Part shown: positions 33,299 through 43,002 of the stretch, one piece after another
Position numbering within the stretch: the stretch's first letter is position 1
Layout of the letters: each line of letters starts with the position of its first letter
Source: Cupriavidus basilensis
GTDB taxonomy: Bacteria > Pseudomonadota > Gammaproteobacteria > Burkholderiales > Burkholderiaceae
Direction: 5' to 3'
NCBI RefSeq assembly: GCF_008801925.2
Contig: NZ_CP062804.1
Location: 372,001-436,000 of the forward strand
Length of the DNA: 64,000 nucleotides
Translations under genes and position numbers: made by a program
Notes under the pieces: model-generated
Told to the model about the DNA's origin: nothing
Database searches by the model: none
The model's input: the letters and a program-made list of their open reading frames with translations, nothing else

Positions 33299-35719
33299 AT
33301 GAATCTGGCCCAGATCAAAACCCTGGCCGCTGAGCGGCTTGCCCGCCTGCGGCGCCCCACGCGCCGCGGCGTGGCCAAGGCCGTGGCCGCCGTGCCGGTG
33401 CTGTTCCTGCTCTATGTGCTGGTGCTGATTCCGTTCACCCCGGGCATCAGCGATATCCGCAAGGCCAAGTCCGACCAGCCCGCGCAGATCCTCTCGGCCG
33501 ATGGCAAGCCGCTGGCCGTGTTCAAGTGGGCCAACCGCGAATGGGTCCGCCTGGCCGATATCTCGCCCAATGTGACGGCCGCGCTGATCGCCACCGAGGA
33601 TCACCGCTTTTACCAGCACTTCGGCCTGGACTGGCGCCGCATGGGCTCGGCCGCGCTGCATACCTTCTCCGGCGACCGGCAAGGTGGCTCTACCATCACG
33701 CAGCAGCTGGCCCGCAATCTCTATCCCGACGAGATCGGCCGCGCGCCTACGCTCACGCGCAAGCTCAAGGAAGCCATCACGGCGCTGAAGATCGAGGCGC
33801 TCTACACCAAGGACGAGATTCTCGAGACCTATCTCAACACCGTGCCGTTCCTGTACAACGCTTACGGCATCGAGATGGCGGCGCGTACCTACTTCGATAA
33901 ATCCGCCGGCCGGCTGGACGTGCTGGAAAGCGCCACGCTGATCGGCATGCTCAAGGGCAACAGCTACTACAACCCGGTCATCAACCCCGAGCGCGCCGTG
34001 CAGCGGCGCAATACGGTGCTGGCGCAGATGGTCAAGTACCAGAAGCTGGAGCCGGCGAAGTACGAGTTGCTGAAGAAGCGCCCGCTGCGCATCGACTTCG
34101 AGCGGCAGACCGAGCCGCCCGGCCCGGCGCCGCACTTTGCCCAGCAACTGCGCAAATGGCTGATCGCCTGGGCGGACCGCAACGACTACAACATCTACAC
34201 CGACGGGCTGGTGGTGCACACCACCATCGATTCACGGCTGCAGGCGCTGGCCAACCAGGCGGTGGCGCGCCAGGGCAACCAGCTGCAAGGGATCGCCGAT
34301 GCCGCGTGGGCGCCGCGCTCCGGCTGGGCCGCCAACAAGGACCTGGTACAGGCCTTTGTGCGCGAGACCCCGGCGTACCGCGCGGCCAGGGAAGCGGGGC
34401 AGACGCCAGAGGCGGCCATGAAGCAACTGCTGGCGGATAACGCCTTCATGCAGGCGCTGCGCCAGTCCAAGACCCGCATCCAGGCCGGCTTCCTCGCGCT
34501 GGACCCGCGCACCGGCGAAATCAAGGCATGGGTAGGCAGCCGCGACTTCACCCTGGATGCCTTCGACCACGTCCAGCAGGCGCAGCGCCAGCCGGGTTCC
34601 ACGTTCAAGCCGTTCGTGTATGGCGCGGCGTTCGAGCAAGGTGCCAAGCCCGACGACACCTTCGTCGACCAGGCCGTGGAAATCCCGCTCGCCGGCGGCG
34701 AGGTCTGGCGGCCCTCCGACGATGGCCCCCCGAGCGGGCGCGCCATGAGCCTGCGCGATGGCCTGGTGTATTCCAAGAACACCATCACCGCGCAACTGAT
34801 GCAGAGCGTTGGCCCGGCCAAGGTGGCCAAGCTGGCGCGCGCCATGGGCGTGCGGCAGAGCCGGCTCGATCCCGTGCCCTCGCTGGCGCTGGGCACCAGC
34901 CCGGTCACCTTGAAGGAAATGGTCAGCGCCTACGGCACCATCGCCAATCAGGGCGCCTACCTGGAGCCGGTGATGGTATCGCGCATCGAAGACCGCAAGG
35001 GCGAGGTGCTGGAGACGTTCCGCCCCGCGTCACCCGAGCAGGCACTGCCGGTTGCCACCGTGCAGACGCTGGTTGACGTGATGCGCGGCGTGATCGACCG
35101 CGGTACCGGCGCGAGCATCCGCACGCGCTTCGGCATTCGCGCGGATGTCGCCGGCAAGACCGGCACCACGCAGGACAACGCCGATGGCTGGTTCATCCTG
35201 ATGCATCCGCAACTGGTAGCCGGCGCCTGGGTCGGGTTCAACGACAGCCGGGTGACGCTGCGCAGCGACTACTGGGGCCAGGGCGCGCACAGCGCGCTGC
35301 CGATGGTGGGCGACTTTTTCCAGCGTTCGCTCCGGTCCCGCATGATCGATGCGAACGTCCGCTTCGTGGAGCAGAAGGAAACCGGCCTCTTTGAAGCCTT
35401 GGGCTGGACGATACGCGGCTGGTACCAGCGGTGGTTCGGGCCGGCGGCCAAGCCGGAAGCCCCGCCCGCGCCCAAGCGGGCCGCGCGCCCCGCGCAGGAG
35501 CCGGCGGCAGCTGCCGAGCCAGACACCAGTGTGGCGGCATCGGCGGTGCCGCCCGCCTTGCCGGGCGCAAGCAGCGCGGCCAGCGACCCGGGTGTCCTGG
35601 ATACGGCGCCGGCGAACCCGCCGGCGGTGGTGTCTGCCAGCGTGCCCCCGGCCATGGCCGCGCCATCCTCCTCGCAGGATGATCCCAGGGTACGGGCCAG
35701 CGAAAGCAGCCAGCCCTGA
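33299..35719 (+). CDS. Class A penicillin-binding protein (glycosyltransferase/transpeptidase)
   Basis: An 806-residue bifunctional peptidoglycan synthase. A single membrane helix (about 29-47) is followed by a GT51 domain with catalytic Glu about 100 in ATEDHRFYQHFG and QGGSTITQQLARNL. The transpeptidase has SxxK at Ser about 434 (GSTFKPF), SKN, and KTGTT at Lys about 620. The C-terminal 110 residues are Pro/Ala-rich and likely disordered. It polymerises and cross-links glycan strands in the periplasm and resembles PbpC/PBP1A-like paralogues. It is monocistronic as far as visible. Confidence 0.95.
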   Translation: MNLAQIKTLAAERLARLRRPTRRGVAKAVAAVPVLFLLYVLVLIPFTPGISDIRKAKSDQPAQILSADGKPLAVFKWANREWVRLADISPNVTAALIATEDHRFYQHFGLDWRRMGSAALHTFSGDRQGGSTITQQLARNLYPDEIGRAPTLTRKLKEAITALKIEALYTKDEILETYLNTVPFLYNAYGIEMAARTYFDKSAGRLDVLESATLIGMLKGNSYYNPVINPERAVQRRNTVLAQMVKYQKLEPAKYELLKKRPLRIDFERQTEPPGPAPHFAQQLRKWLIAWADRNDYNIYTDGLVVHTTIDSRLQALANQAVARQGNQLQGIADAAWAPRSGWAANKDLVQAFVRETPAYRAAREAGQTPEAAMKQLLADNAFMQALRQSKTRIQAGFLALDPRTGEIKAWVGSRDFTLDAFDHVQQAQRQPGSTFKPFVYGAAFEQGAKPDDTFVDQAVEIPLAGGEVWRPSDDGPPSGRAMSLRDGLVYSKNTITAQLMQSVGPAKVAKLARAMGVRQSRLDPVPSLALGTSPVTLKEMVSAYGTIANQGAYLEPVMVSRIEDRKGEVLETFRPASPEQALPVATVQTLVDVMRGVIDRGTGASIRTRFGIRADVAGKTGTTQDNADGWFILMHPQLVAGAWVGFNDSRVTLRSDYWGQGAHSALPMVGDFFQRSLRSRMIDANVRFVEQKETGLFEALGWTIRGWYQRWFGPAAKPEAPPAPKRAARPAQEPAAAAEPDTSVAASAVPPALPGASSAASDPGVLDTAPANPPAVVSASVPPAMAAPSSSQDDPRVRASESSQP

Positions 35720-35775
35720 AGCAGACCCAGGCCCGGCGGGCCTGTTCGAGTATCGTGTCCGGGCGGCGCTTGCGC

Positions 35776-36681
35776 TCAGGCAAGCCGGGCGTCGCTCCTG
35801 ATCGCGCGGCGGAAGAGCTCGGCGAGCCGTGTTGCGGCGAGCGAGAGCGGATTGTCGCGCAAGGTAAGGATGCCGAGCGTGATTGGCGGCAGGGCCATGG
35901 CCAGCGGGATGCGGCTGACCTGGTCGCCATACGGTGCCGTCTTCAGCATGCCGGCGGGGCAGGTCAGCAGGGCGTCGCTGCGCGTCAGCAGGTTCCAGCC
36001 CACGCCAAAGGTATTGACCTTGATGATGCGGCGAGGCCGGGCGAGTCCCGCATCGCGGATGCTCTCCAGGAAGTGCGTGTGCTGGCTGCCTGGCGACAGG
36101 TACATCAGCCACTCGCATTCCAGCAATTCGTCCCACCGCGTGGCATTTTCCAGCGGATGCCCGCGCCGGCAGGCCAGCATCGTTTCGAGGTTGAGCAGCG
36201 GCTCGAAACTGAAGTCGCTTGCGATCGATTCGCGCACTGGCGCCGCCACGGCAAAGTCCACAGCGCCTTCGCGCAGCGCCGGCAGCACCATGGGCATCAG
36301 TCCTTCATCGATCGTGACGTCGGCCAGGGGCATGCTGAGCCGGAAGGACCGCAGCACTTCCGGCAGGACACTGAGGAACGCCATCGGTGTAACCGCCACC
36401 GCGACGCGCGCGGTATTGCCCCCCTGCAGCTCACGGATATCCTGGCGCGCCAGCGCAAGCTGCGACCGTGCCATGCGGGCACGCAAGGTGAGCTGATGCC
36501 CGCACTCGGTGAGGGTCACGCCGCGTGAACTGCGCACGACCAGCGGCGCATCGAGGTCCTCTTCCAGTTCTTTTACCGCCTTCGTGATGGCCGCCTGGCT
36601 CAGATGCAGACTACGCGCGGCGGCGCGAATGCTGCCGGTTTCGACGAGCCGCAGCCAGGCTTTCAGGTGGTGGTCTTTCAT
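35776..36681 (-). CDS. LysR-family transcriptional regulator
   Basis: A 301-residue LysR regulator with HTH LVETGSIRAAARSLHLSQAAITKAVKELEEDL near residues 10-42, followed by an effector domain. Start ATG 36681 begins at the standard LysR N-terminus (MKDHHLKAW). It is divergent from a Bug receptor and amidase; a 19-base perfect palindrome lies between them. The probable inducer is the amide or carboxylate handled by those genes. Confidence 0.94.
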   Translation of the reverse strand: MKDHHLKAWLRLVETGSIRAAARSLHLSQAAITKAVKELEEDLDAPLVVRSSRGVTLTECGHQLTLRARMARSQLALARQDIRELQGGNTARVAVAVTPMAFLSVLPEVLRSFRLSMPLADVTIDEGLMPMVLPALREGAVDFAVAAPVRESIASDFSFEPLLNLETMLACRRGHPLENATRWDELLECEWLMYLSPGSQHTHFLESIRDAGLARPRRIIKVNTFGVGWNLLTRSDALLTCPAGMLKTAPYGDQVSRIPLAMALPPITLGILTLRDNPLSLAATRLAELFRRAIRSDARLA

Positions 36682-36721
36682 GGCGTTTCCGGTTTCCGGT
36701 GAATTCGTGTTGCCATTGCAG

Positions 36722-36740
36722 TGACAACTCAGAGTTGTCA
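36722..36740. promoter_or_regulatory. 19-bp perfect palindrome between LysR and Bug genes
   Basis: TGACAACTC and GAGTTGTCA flank a single central A, every base matching. It lies 41 bases upstream of the LysR start and about 150 bases upstream of the Bug start. This is the typical place for a LysR recognition site. Confidence 0.7.
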
Positions 36741-36889
36741 TAGATAAGAATATTTAGTCTACCGGTTTTCACATCGATTGCTTACGCTTTGCCTGCACAC
36801 ACCGCGCCGGGCGCCGGCCCGCCAAGGGGCTTGTGCCGCTGGCATGGCTTGCATCGAACCTGCACCGAACCCGTATGAAAGGACATCCC

Positions 36890-37867
36890 ATGAGATCGAG
36901 GCTTTCCCCGGTTTTGCGCGTTTTGTTTCTCTTCAGCCTGCTCACAGCCGCCGCGGTCGCGCGCGCGGAGTGGCCGGATCGCCCGATCAAGTTGATCGTG
37001 CCCTATGCGGCAGGCTCGGGGGTCGACGTCACCATGCGCCCCATCGCAGAAGTCATGGGACGGGAGCTGGGCCAGCCGGTGGTGCTGGACAACCGCGGCA
37101 GCGCGGGCGGCATCGTCGGCACACAGGTGCTGGCCGCTTCGGCGCCGGACGGCTACACCATCGGGTATGGCAACCTGGTCACGCTAGCGATCAACCGCGC
37201 CTTCTACACCAAGCTGCCCTACGACCCGGAGAAGGACATCGAGCCGGTCGGGCTGGCCGTGAGCAACGCCTACGTGCTGATCGCGCGCAAGGACTTCCCG
37301 GCCAGCAACCTGGAAGAACTGATCGCCTATGCGCGCAAGCATCCGGGGAAAGTGGTGATGGGCTCGCCTGGCGTCGGCTCCGCGGGACAGCTGGCAGGCG
37401 AGCTGATCAAGGCCAGCACAGGCACCGTCATGCTGCACGTGCCTTACAAAAGCGGCGCCCAGGCCCTCGGCGACATCGTCAACGGGCAGGTCGACATCAT
37501 GATCGACAACATTTCCGCCGTGCAGCAGTTCATCCAGTCCGGCCGCGTCAAGCCTCTCGCGGTTACCAGCCTGCAACGTGCCTCCGTATTGCCCAATGTG
37601 CCGACCATCGACGAGAGCGGCATCAAGGGATTCAATGTGGTCGCCTGGGGTGGCGTGGTCGCTCCGGCGGGCACGCCCAAGGCTGTGATTCGCAAGCTCA
37701 ATGCGGCGCTGAACAGCGCGCTCAGGGATCCCGCGGTGGTACGGGCCAATGCATTGTTGTCGGTGGACGCGATGCCCTCGACGCCCGCGGAATTCTCGAC
37801 GCTGATTCATAGCGAGGTGCCGAAGTGGGCCGCGAGCGTCAAGCGCGCTGGGGTCAGGGCAGATTGA
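36890..37867 (+). CDS. Bug-type tripartite tricarboxylate transporter receptor
   Basis: A 325-residue receptor. Its signal peptide ends ARA at about residue 23, followed by EWPDRPIKLIVPYAAGSGVD, VVLDNRGSAGGIVGTQ and YDPEKDIEPVGL. AAAGGA lies before ATG 36890, which I prefer over an upstream start. It precedes the amidase gene by 54 bases, so the bound ligand may be an amide or the acid that the amidase releases. Confidence 0.94.
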   Translation: MRSRLSPVLRVLFLFSLLTAAAVARAEWPDRPIKLIVPYAAGSGVDVTMRPIAEVMGRELGQPVVLDNRGSAGGIVGTQVLAASAPDGYTIGYGNLVTLAINRAFYTKLPYDPEKDIEPVGLAVSNAYVLIARKDFPASNLEELIAYARKHPGKVVMGSPGVGSAGQLAGELIKASTGTVMLHVPYKSGAQALGDIVNGQVDIMIDNISAVQQFIQSGRVKPLAVTSLQRASVLPNVPTIDESGIKGFNVVAWGGVVAPAGTPKAVIRKLNAALNSALRDPAVVRANALLSVDAMPSTPAEFSTLIHSEVPKWAASVKRAGVRAD

Positions 37868-37921
37868 AACGCGCATGCCCGGCGTCGCGGGCGAAAGCAG
37901 GGACCAAAGGGAGGAAGTCCG

Positions 37922-39337
37922 ATGAGCAATGAAATCTGGCGCTGGAGCGCTGTTGACCTGGCAAGCCGTATCCGTTTTCGCGAGGTGTCGTGCGAGGAGG
38001 CCGTTGCCAGTTGTCTGCATCGGCTTGACCAGGTGAATCCGCAAATCAACGCCGTGGTGGATGTGCTGGCCGCACAGGCGATGCAGGCGGCGGCACTGGC
38101 CGACGCCGCACTGGCAAGGGGCGAGGCGGCCGGCCCCTTGCATGGTGTCCCGGTCACGGTGAAGGTCAATGTGGACCTGGAAGGCTACGCTACCACCAAC
38201 GGGGTGGGCGCCTACCGCGATGCGCTGGCCTGCGCCGACAGCCCGGTAGTGGCGAACCTGCGCAAGGCGGGTGCTATTGTCATCGGCCGCACCAATACGC
38301 CGGCGTTTTCCATGCGCTGGTTCACCGATAACGATCTACATGGCCGCACGGTGAATCCATGGAACCCGGAGCGCACGCCTGGCGGCTCCAGCGGCGGCGC
38401 CGCGGCCGCGGTGGCGGCGGGCATCGGGCCGCTTGCCCACGGCAATGACCAGGGTGGATCGATCCGTTATCCCGCCTATGCCTGTGGCGTGCCCGGACTG
38501 CGGCCAAGCCTGGGCCGGGTACCGGCGTTCAATCCGTCGCAAGCGAAAGAGCGGACCCTCGGCATGCAGATCAGTTCGGTGCAGGGACCACTGGCACGAC
38601 AGGTCGCGGACCTGAGGCTGGGTCTTGCCGCCATGGCGGCGCCGGATCCAAGGGATCCCTGGTGGGTACCGGCGCCGCTTGAGGGCTCGGTCCGATTTCC
38701 TGTACGCGTGGCCGTTTGCAGTGAACTGCCTGGTTACGCCGTCTCGCCTGCGGTGGCCGGTGCGGTCAGGCAGGCGGCGCATTGGCTGGAGCAGGCGGGT
38801 TGCACCATCGAAGAGGTGGCCCCGCCGCGGCTGCGCGAGGCGGCGGACTTATGGCTTGCGCTGACCTTGAGCGAGGCGGGGGCCGGGGTGCGGCAGGCCG
38901 TCGAGCAAGATGGCGACAAGCCCATGCGCAAAGCGTTCGCAAGCATGAACGCCCATGCGCCACAGCTAGGCTTGACGCAATACATGGCCGCGCTGTCGCA
39001 GCGCTCGACTTTGCTGCGCGAATGGCAGGCGTTCCTTGCGCGCTATCCGCTGCTGCTCTTGCCGGTCTCGTGGCAGCCGCCATTCCCCGTCGACGCGGAC
39101 CAGAAGGGCGACGACGCGATGCGCTGGATACTCGACGCGCAAAGCCCGATGCTGGCCACCGCGATCCTGGGCCTGCCCGGGCTGTCGGTGCCGACCGGGC
39201 TGGTGGACGGCGTGCCGATGGGCGTGCAACTGGTCGCGGGCCGCTTTCAGGAGGCGTTGTGCCTGGCCGGTGGCGAGGCGATCGAGGCGCGTGCCAGTTG
39301 CGAGGTGCCGGTGGATCCGCGCCGGGCCGGGCAATGA
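37922..39337 (+). CDS. Amidase-signature-family amidase
   Basis: A 471-residue amidase. The Ser-cisSer-Lys triad is visible: Lys about 81 (VTVKVNVD), the cis-Ser block TPGGSSGGAAAA near 153-163, and nucleophile Ser about 180 in NDQGGSIRYPA. AGGGAGG lies before the ATG. It hydrolyses an unknown amide in the cytoplasm. With the Bug receptor and divergent LysR it makes a small uptake-and-hydrolysis module. Confidence 0.94.
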   Translation: MSNEIWRWSAVDLASRIRFREVSCEEAVASCLHRLDQVNPQINAVVDVLAAQAMQAAALADAALARGEAAGPLHGVPVTVKVNVDLEGYATTNGVGAYRDALACADSPVVANLRKAGAIVIGRTNTPAFSMRWFTDNDLHGRTVNPWNPERTPGGSSGGAAAAVAAGIGPLAHGNDQGGSIRYPAYACGVPGLRPSLGRVPAFNPSQAKERTLGMQISSVQGPLARQVADLRLGLAAMAAPDPRDPWWVPAPLEGSVRFPVRVAVCSELPGYAVSPAVAGAVRQAAHWLEQAGCTIEEVAPPRLREAADLWLALTLSEAGAGVRQAVEQDGDKPMRKAFASMNAHAPQLGLTQYMAALSQRSTLLREWQAFLARYPLLLLPVSWQPPFPVDADQKGDDAMRWILDAQSPMLATAILGLPGLSVPTGLVDGVPMGVQLVAGRFQEALCLAGGEAIEARASCEVPVDPRRAGQ

Positions 39338-39681
39338 CCGGGCAAGGGTTGCCGGCATGAGCCGGCAGCACAACGCCATCACGAGCGCCCGTCTGTCCCC
39401 CCCCCGGCGCTCGCCTGCGCTAGTGGGAGCGAGCCATCGCATGGCATCCCGCACCCACCATCAGCGCCGCAAGGCAGGCAGGAACCCCCTGCCTGCCAGC
39501 CGCCCGGCACCGCGCGCGTGCTGTTGCGGTTCACTTCGCTTACCATAGCGGTTTGACTGGCGGCATCCCTGTCTAGCGAACCGGCCGGCTCGACCGTTCT
39601 GTTCCCGCAATGCAATGTGCGCGAACCAGCGCTAGTATGCGAGCCGTGCGGCAGCTTTCCTGCCGGTGGACCTTTTTCCTG
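39338..39681. other. Intergenic region before the phosphonate operon
   Basis: 344 bases with no supported gene. A 10-base-pair perfect hairpin, GGCAGGCAGG with CCTGCCTGCC over a five-base loop, lies at 39473-39497. It has no T-run, so it is a weak terminator candidate for the amidase unit. The promoter of the phosphonate operon should lie in 39530-39670, but no clear -35/-10 pair was found. Confidence 0.5.
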
Positions 39682-40350
39682 ATGAACAAAAATCCAAAGA
39701 ATTCTCGTGGCGAGCCTCCCGCTCCGCGTACCTGGGATGCCCGTCTGGCGCGCGCGCTTGTCCGCCCGCTCAAGGACTCCTGGGTCACTCCGAACCACTT
39801 GACCACCCTGCGGCTCATGATCGGCCTTGCCGGGGTGGCGTGCCTGATGCAAGGCGGTTTCGCGTGGACCAACTATGGTGCGCTCCTGATCGTGGTGTCC
39901 AACTTCGTTGACCACACTGACGGAGAATTGGCAAGAATTAGCGGCAAATCCAGTAAGATAGGCCATTTTTATGACCTGGCGAGCGATGCGCTGATTACCG
40001 TCCTGCTCTTCGTGGGCATGGGCGTAGCCATTGCCGGGCAGGCCGCGGCAGACACGATGTCGCCTGTGCTGCAAGGCACGCTCGCTGGCGTGGCGGTGGC
40101 GCTGATCTTCTTCCTGCGCATGCGGATCGAGTCGCGTGTGGGGAAAAGCGGGACGAAGCAAGCCTCTGCCGGCGGTTTCGAGACAGAAGACGTACTTTAC
40201 CTGCTTCCGCTCGTCACGCTGACCAGCGGCATCGCCCCGTTCCTGATGGCGGCGTCGATCGGCGCCCCCCTGTTCGCGGCCTGGGTCATCATCGATTACT
40301 GGCGCGTGATGCGGCGTCCCCTGCCGGCCACGGCTTCGACGGAGATCTGA
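39682..40350 (+). CDS. CDP-alcohol phosphatidyltransferase-family protein (first gene of the phosphonate operon)
   Basis: A 222-residue membrane enzyme with the complete family motif D-x2-DG-x2-AR-x8-G-x3-D-x3-D at residues 77-102 (VDHTDGELAR, then GHFYDLASD). About six helices are predicted. The family moves a phosphoalcohol between CMP and an alcohol. In this operon a CMP-activated aminoethylphosphonate is the logical donor, and a diacylglycerol or similar alcohol the acceptor, giving a phosphonolipid. That role is inference from context. ATG 39682 is chosen because the upstream in-frame extension lacks features. Confidence 0.9.
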   Translation: MNKNPKNSRGEPPAPRTWDARLARALVRPLKDSWVTPNHLTTLRLMIGLAGVACLMQGGFAWTNYGALLIVVSNFVDHTDGELARISGKSSKIGHFYDLASDALITVLLFVGMGVAIAGQAAADTMSPVLQGTLAGVAVALIFFLRMRIESRVGKSGTKQASAGGFETEDVLYLLPLVTLTSGIAPFLMAASIGAPLFAAWVIIDYWRVMRRPLPATASTEI

Positions 40351-40358
40351 GAAACGCG

Positions 40359-41201
40359 ATGAGCGAGCAAGCCAACGGCATCACCCTGGACGACCCGTCC
40401 CCCGCTTCAGTTCCCCCCCGCCAAAGACCGGCCGCGGAACCTGCCCCCGGCGCCATGCTGCCCAATCCCGATGCCTGCGTGGCCGAGCGCACCGCCCGGC
40501 TCGACAGCAAGCAGCTGCGCGCCGATTTCGTGCGCCAGGGCGCTTTCCTGCACCTGGAGGATTTCCTGGCGCCTGAGGTCACCGCGCAACTGGCGGCCAG
40601 CGCCCGCGCGCTGGTGCCGCAGATCAACCGCAATTACCTGCCCGGCCACAAGCAGGGCGGCAGTGTCAGCCGGCACACCATCGACGAGCTCGCGCCGTTC
40701 ATTGCCGAGCTGTACCGGTCGAAGGCGCTGATCGGCTGGCTGGAGCAGATGTGCGGCGAGAAGCTGCTGCTCTCGCCCGACTCCGATCCCCATGCCTACG
40801 CGCTGTATTACTACACGCGCCAGGGTGACCACATCGGCTGGCACTACGACACCTCTTATTACGACGGCCGCCGCTACACGCTGCTGCTGGGCGTGATCGA
40901 GGAATCGTCATGCCGCCTGGACTACGAACTGCACACGCGCGATGCGCAAGTGCCCGATGAACCCGGTTCGGTGCAGACCACGCCCGGCGGGCTGGTGTTC
41001 TTCGATGGCGACAAGCTGCGCCACCGCATCACGCCGGCCGGCGCCAACGAAATGCGCGTGTCGCTGACGTTCGAGTACGTGACCGATCCGGGCATGCGCC
41101 CGTGGCTGCGCTTCATCTCCAATATGAAGGACGCGGTCGCCTATTTCGGCTTCCGGCAAGTGTTCAAGAAACTGGTGCCGGGCCAGAAGCCCCGCTCATG
41201 A
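40359..41201 (+). CDS. 2-oxoglutarate/Fe(II)-dependent oxygenase
   Basis: A 280-residue enzyme with the double-stranded beta-helix facial triad: His about 162 and Asp about 164 in GWHYDTSY, His about 222 in LRHRITP, and Arg about 233 (RVSLTFEY) for 2-oxoglutarate. Residues about 1-50 are Pro-rich and likely flexible. It is the second gene of the phosphonate operon, ATGA-coupled to the next. It may hydroxylate the phosphonate carbon (as known for 1-hydroxy-2-aminoethylphosphonate) or a lipid chain. Either is inference. Confidence 0.85.
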   Translation: MSEQANGITLDDPSPASVPPRQRPAAEPAPGAMLPNPDACVAERTARLDSKQLRADFVRQGAFLHLEDFLAPEVTAQLAASARALVPQINRNYLPGHKQGGSVSRHTIDELAPFIAELYRSKALIGWLEQMCGEKLLLSPDSDPHAYALYYYTRQGDHIGWHYDTSYYDGRRYTLLLGVIEESSCRLDYELHTRDAQVPDEPGSVQTTPGGLVFFDGDKLRHRITPAGANEMRVSLTFEYVTDPGMRPWLRFISNMKDAVAYFGFRQVFKKLVPGQKPRS

Positions 41202-42205
41202 CCCGTGCTGCCATGCTTTTCCTGTCGATCGGCGCGGCGCTCTTTGTCGCGCTGCTTGCCTGGCAGGGATTCGGCTCCGTCGCGTCGACGTTCATGTCGG
41301 CCGGCTGGGGCCTGGTGCTGGTCGCCGCGTTCCACCTGCTGCCACTGGTGCTGGACGCCGGCGCCATTTACGTATTGTTCGACCGCCGGGCCGGCCACGG
41401 CACCCTGCGCGACGCGCTGCTGGCGCGCTGGGCCGGGGAGTCCGTCAACAGCCTGCTGCCCGCGGGGCAGATCGGCGGCCCGGTCCTGATGGTGCGCTAC
41501 CTGGCGCAGCGTGGCACGCGCATGCGCGACGCCGCCGCGGCCATCACGGTGAGCACCACCATGCAGGCGCTGGCGCAGATGGTGTTTGCCTTTATCGGCC
41601 TGGCGCTGTTTGGCCTGTATGGCGGGCACGACGCGCTGGCGGACCTGCGCACGCCGACCCTGGTCGTTACCGCCGTGCTTGCGCTATGCATAGCGGGTTT
41701 CTACGTGGTGCAGAAGCGCGGCCTGTTCGGCCGGGTGCTGCGCCTGCTGTCGAAGGTATTCGGCAAGCGCGACTGGTCGGGGTTGACCATGCGCGCCGAT
41801 GCCGTGGACGCGGCCGTGCAAGGCATGTACCGCGATCGCCGCAAGGTGGCGTCCACCTTCGCGCTGAGCCTGGTGGGCTGGCTGGTCGGCACGGGCGAGG
41901 TCTGGCTGGCCCTGCATTTCCTCGGGCATCCCGTCAGCTGGCTCGACGCTTTGCTGCTGGAGAGCGTGGGACAGGCGATCCGGGGCGCGGCGTTTGCCAT
42001 TCCCGGCTCGCTGGGCGCGCAGGAAGGCGGCTACCTGCTGCTGGCGCCCATCGTCGGCCTGCCGCCCGATGCGGCGCTGGCGCTATCCCTGGCAAAGCGG
42101 GCTCGCGAGATCGGGCTCGGCGCGCCGGGGCTGCTGTATTTACATTTGAGTGAACGAAAATTCCAACGGCGGCGCGCGGCAGGTGTGCAGCGGGCCGCCG
42201 ATTGA
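41198..42205 (+). CDS. Polytopic membrane protein, lysylphosphatidylglycerol synthase TM/UPF0104 type
   Basis: A 335-residue integral membrane protein with about eight hydrophobic helices. It shows the family blocks RWAGESVNSLLPAGQIGGPV and ESVGQAIRGAAFAIPGSLGAQEGGYLLL. The fold is shared with the flippase part of MprF and with AglD-type proteins that handle lipids. The start overlaps the oxygenase stop (ATGA). A lipid flippase or a second transferase moving the phosphonolipid across the inner membrane is the most economical reading. Confidence 0.85.
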   Translation: MTRAAMLFLSIGAALFVALLAWQGFGSVASTFMSAGWGLVLVAAFHLLPLVLDAGAIYVLFDRRAGHGTLRDALLARWAGESVNSLLPAGQIGGPVLMVRYLAQRGTRMRDAAAAITVSTTMQALAQMVFAFIGLALFGLYGGHDALADLRTPTLVVTAVLALCIAGFYVVQKRGLFGRVLRLLSKVFGKRDWSGLTMRADAVDAAVQGMYRDRRKVASTFALSLVGWLVGTGEVWLALHFLGHPVSWLDALLLESVGQAIRGAAFAIPGSLGAQEGGYLLLAPIVGLPPDAALALSLAKRAREIGLGAPGLLYLHLSERKFQRRRAAGVQRAAD

Positions 42206-42237
42206 TCGATGGCAATTTGCATGGGTGCGGAGAACGA

Positions 42238-43002
42238 ATGCGAGCAATCATCCTTGCCGCGGGCCTAGGCCTGCGACTTCAGCAACAACCCGGGGAGCAA
42301 TTCCCCAAGTGCCTGCTGCGTTTTGAGGGCATTACCCTGCTGGAGCGGCATCTGCGCATGCTCGACGCGGCCGGGGTGGACGAGATCGTGCTGGCGCTGG
42401 GCTTTCAGCCGGAACACGTCGAGGCCGAACTGGTACGGCTGGGGCGCGACCCCTATCCGGAGATCGTGCTGAACCCGCGCTACGACCTGGGCAGCGTGCT
42501 GACCGTGCACACGGTGGCCGATGCGCTCACGCGCGGCGGCGACGTGCTGCTCATGGATGCGGACGTGCTCTACGACGAGCGCATCCTCAGCGCGCTGGTG
42601 GCGGGCGGCACTACCAACCGCCTCTTGATCGACCGCGATTTCGAAGCCGGCGACGAACCCGTCAAGCTGTGCCTGAAGGACGGCGTGCCGGTGGAGCTGC
42701 GCAAGCAGCTCGCGGTTGGCCTGGAGTACGACACCATTGGCGAGTCGGTCGGTTTCTTCCGCTTCCAGGAGCAGACCGCGCGCCGTCTGGCGCAGATCGT
42801 CCAGGGATACGTCGACAGCGGCCGCTCGAACATGCCGCATGAAGAAGCGGTGCGCGACCTGCTGCTCGAAGGCGGCCACGTATTCGATGTCGCCGATGTG
42901 AGCGGCGCACCGTGGATCGAGATCGATTTCCCGAACGACGTGGCGCGTGCGCGCGACGAAGTCCTGCCCGAACTTCAGCCGATTGTGGGAGTAGCACAGT
43001 GA
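42238..43002 (+). CDS. Nucleotidyltransferase (NTP_transferase fold), CMP-activation candidate
   Basis: A 254-residue nucleotidyltransferase. The nucleotide loop is [11 protein letters not shown] with FPKCLL, and DADV ([10 protein letters not shown]) carries the metal-binding aspartates. GGAGAACG lies before ATG 42238. The family includes CTP-dependent phosphonate cytidylyltransferases of the PntC type. The operon therefore has two such domains: this protein and the C-terminal half of the PEP mutase fusion. The stop overlaps the GTG start of the next gene. Confidence 0.9.
   Translation: MRAIILAAGLGLRLQQQPGEQFPKCLLRFEGITLLERHLRMLDAAGVDEIVLALGFQPEHVEAELVRLGRDPYPEIVLNPRYDLGSVLTVHTVADALTRGGDVLLMDADVLYDERILSALVAGGTTNRLLIDRDFEAGDEPVKLCLKDGVPVELRKQLAVGLEYDTIGESVGFFRFQEQTARRLAQIVQGYVDSGRSNMPHEEAVRDLLLEGGHVFDVADVSGAPWIEIDFPNDVARARDEVLPELQPIVGVAQ

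Noticed and set aside
39473..39497. Perfect 10-bp hairpin as a full terminator of the amidase unit
   Set aside because: No T-run follows on either strand, so it is recorded only as a hairpin inside the intergenic region.
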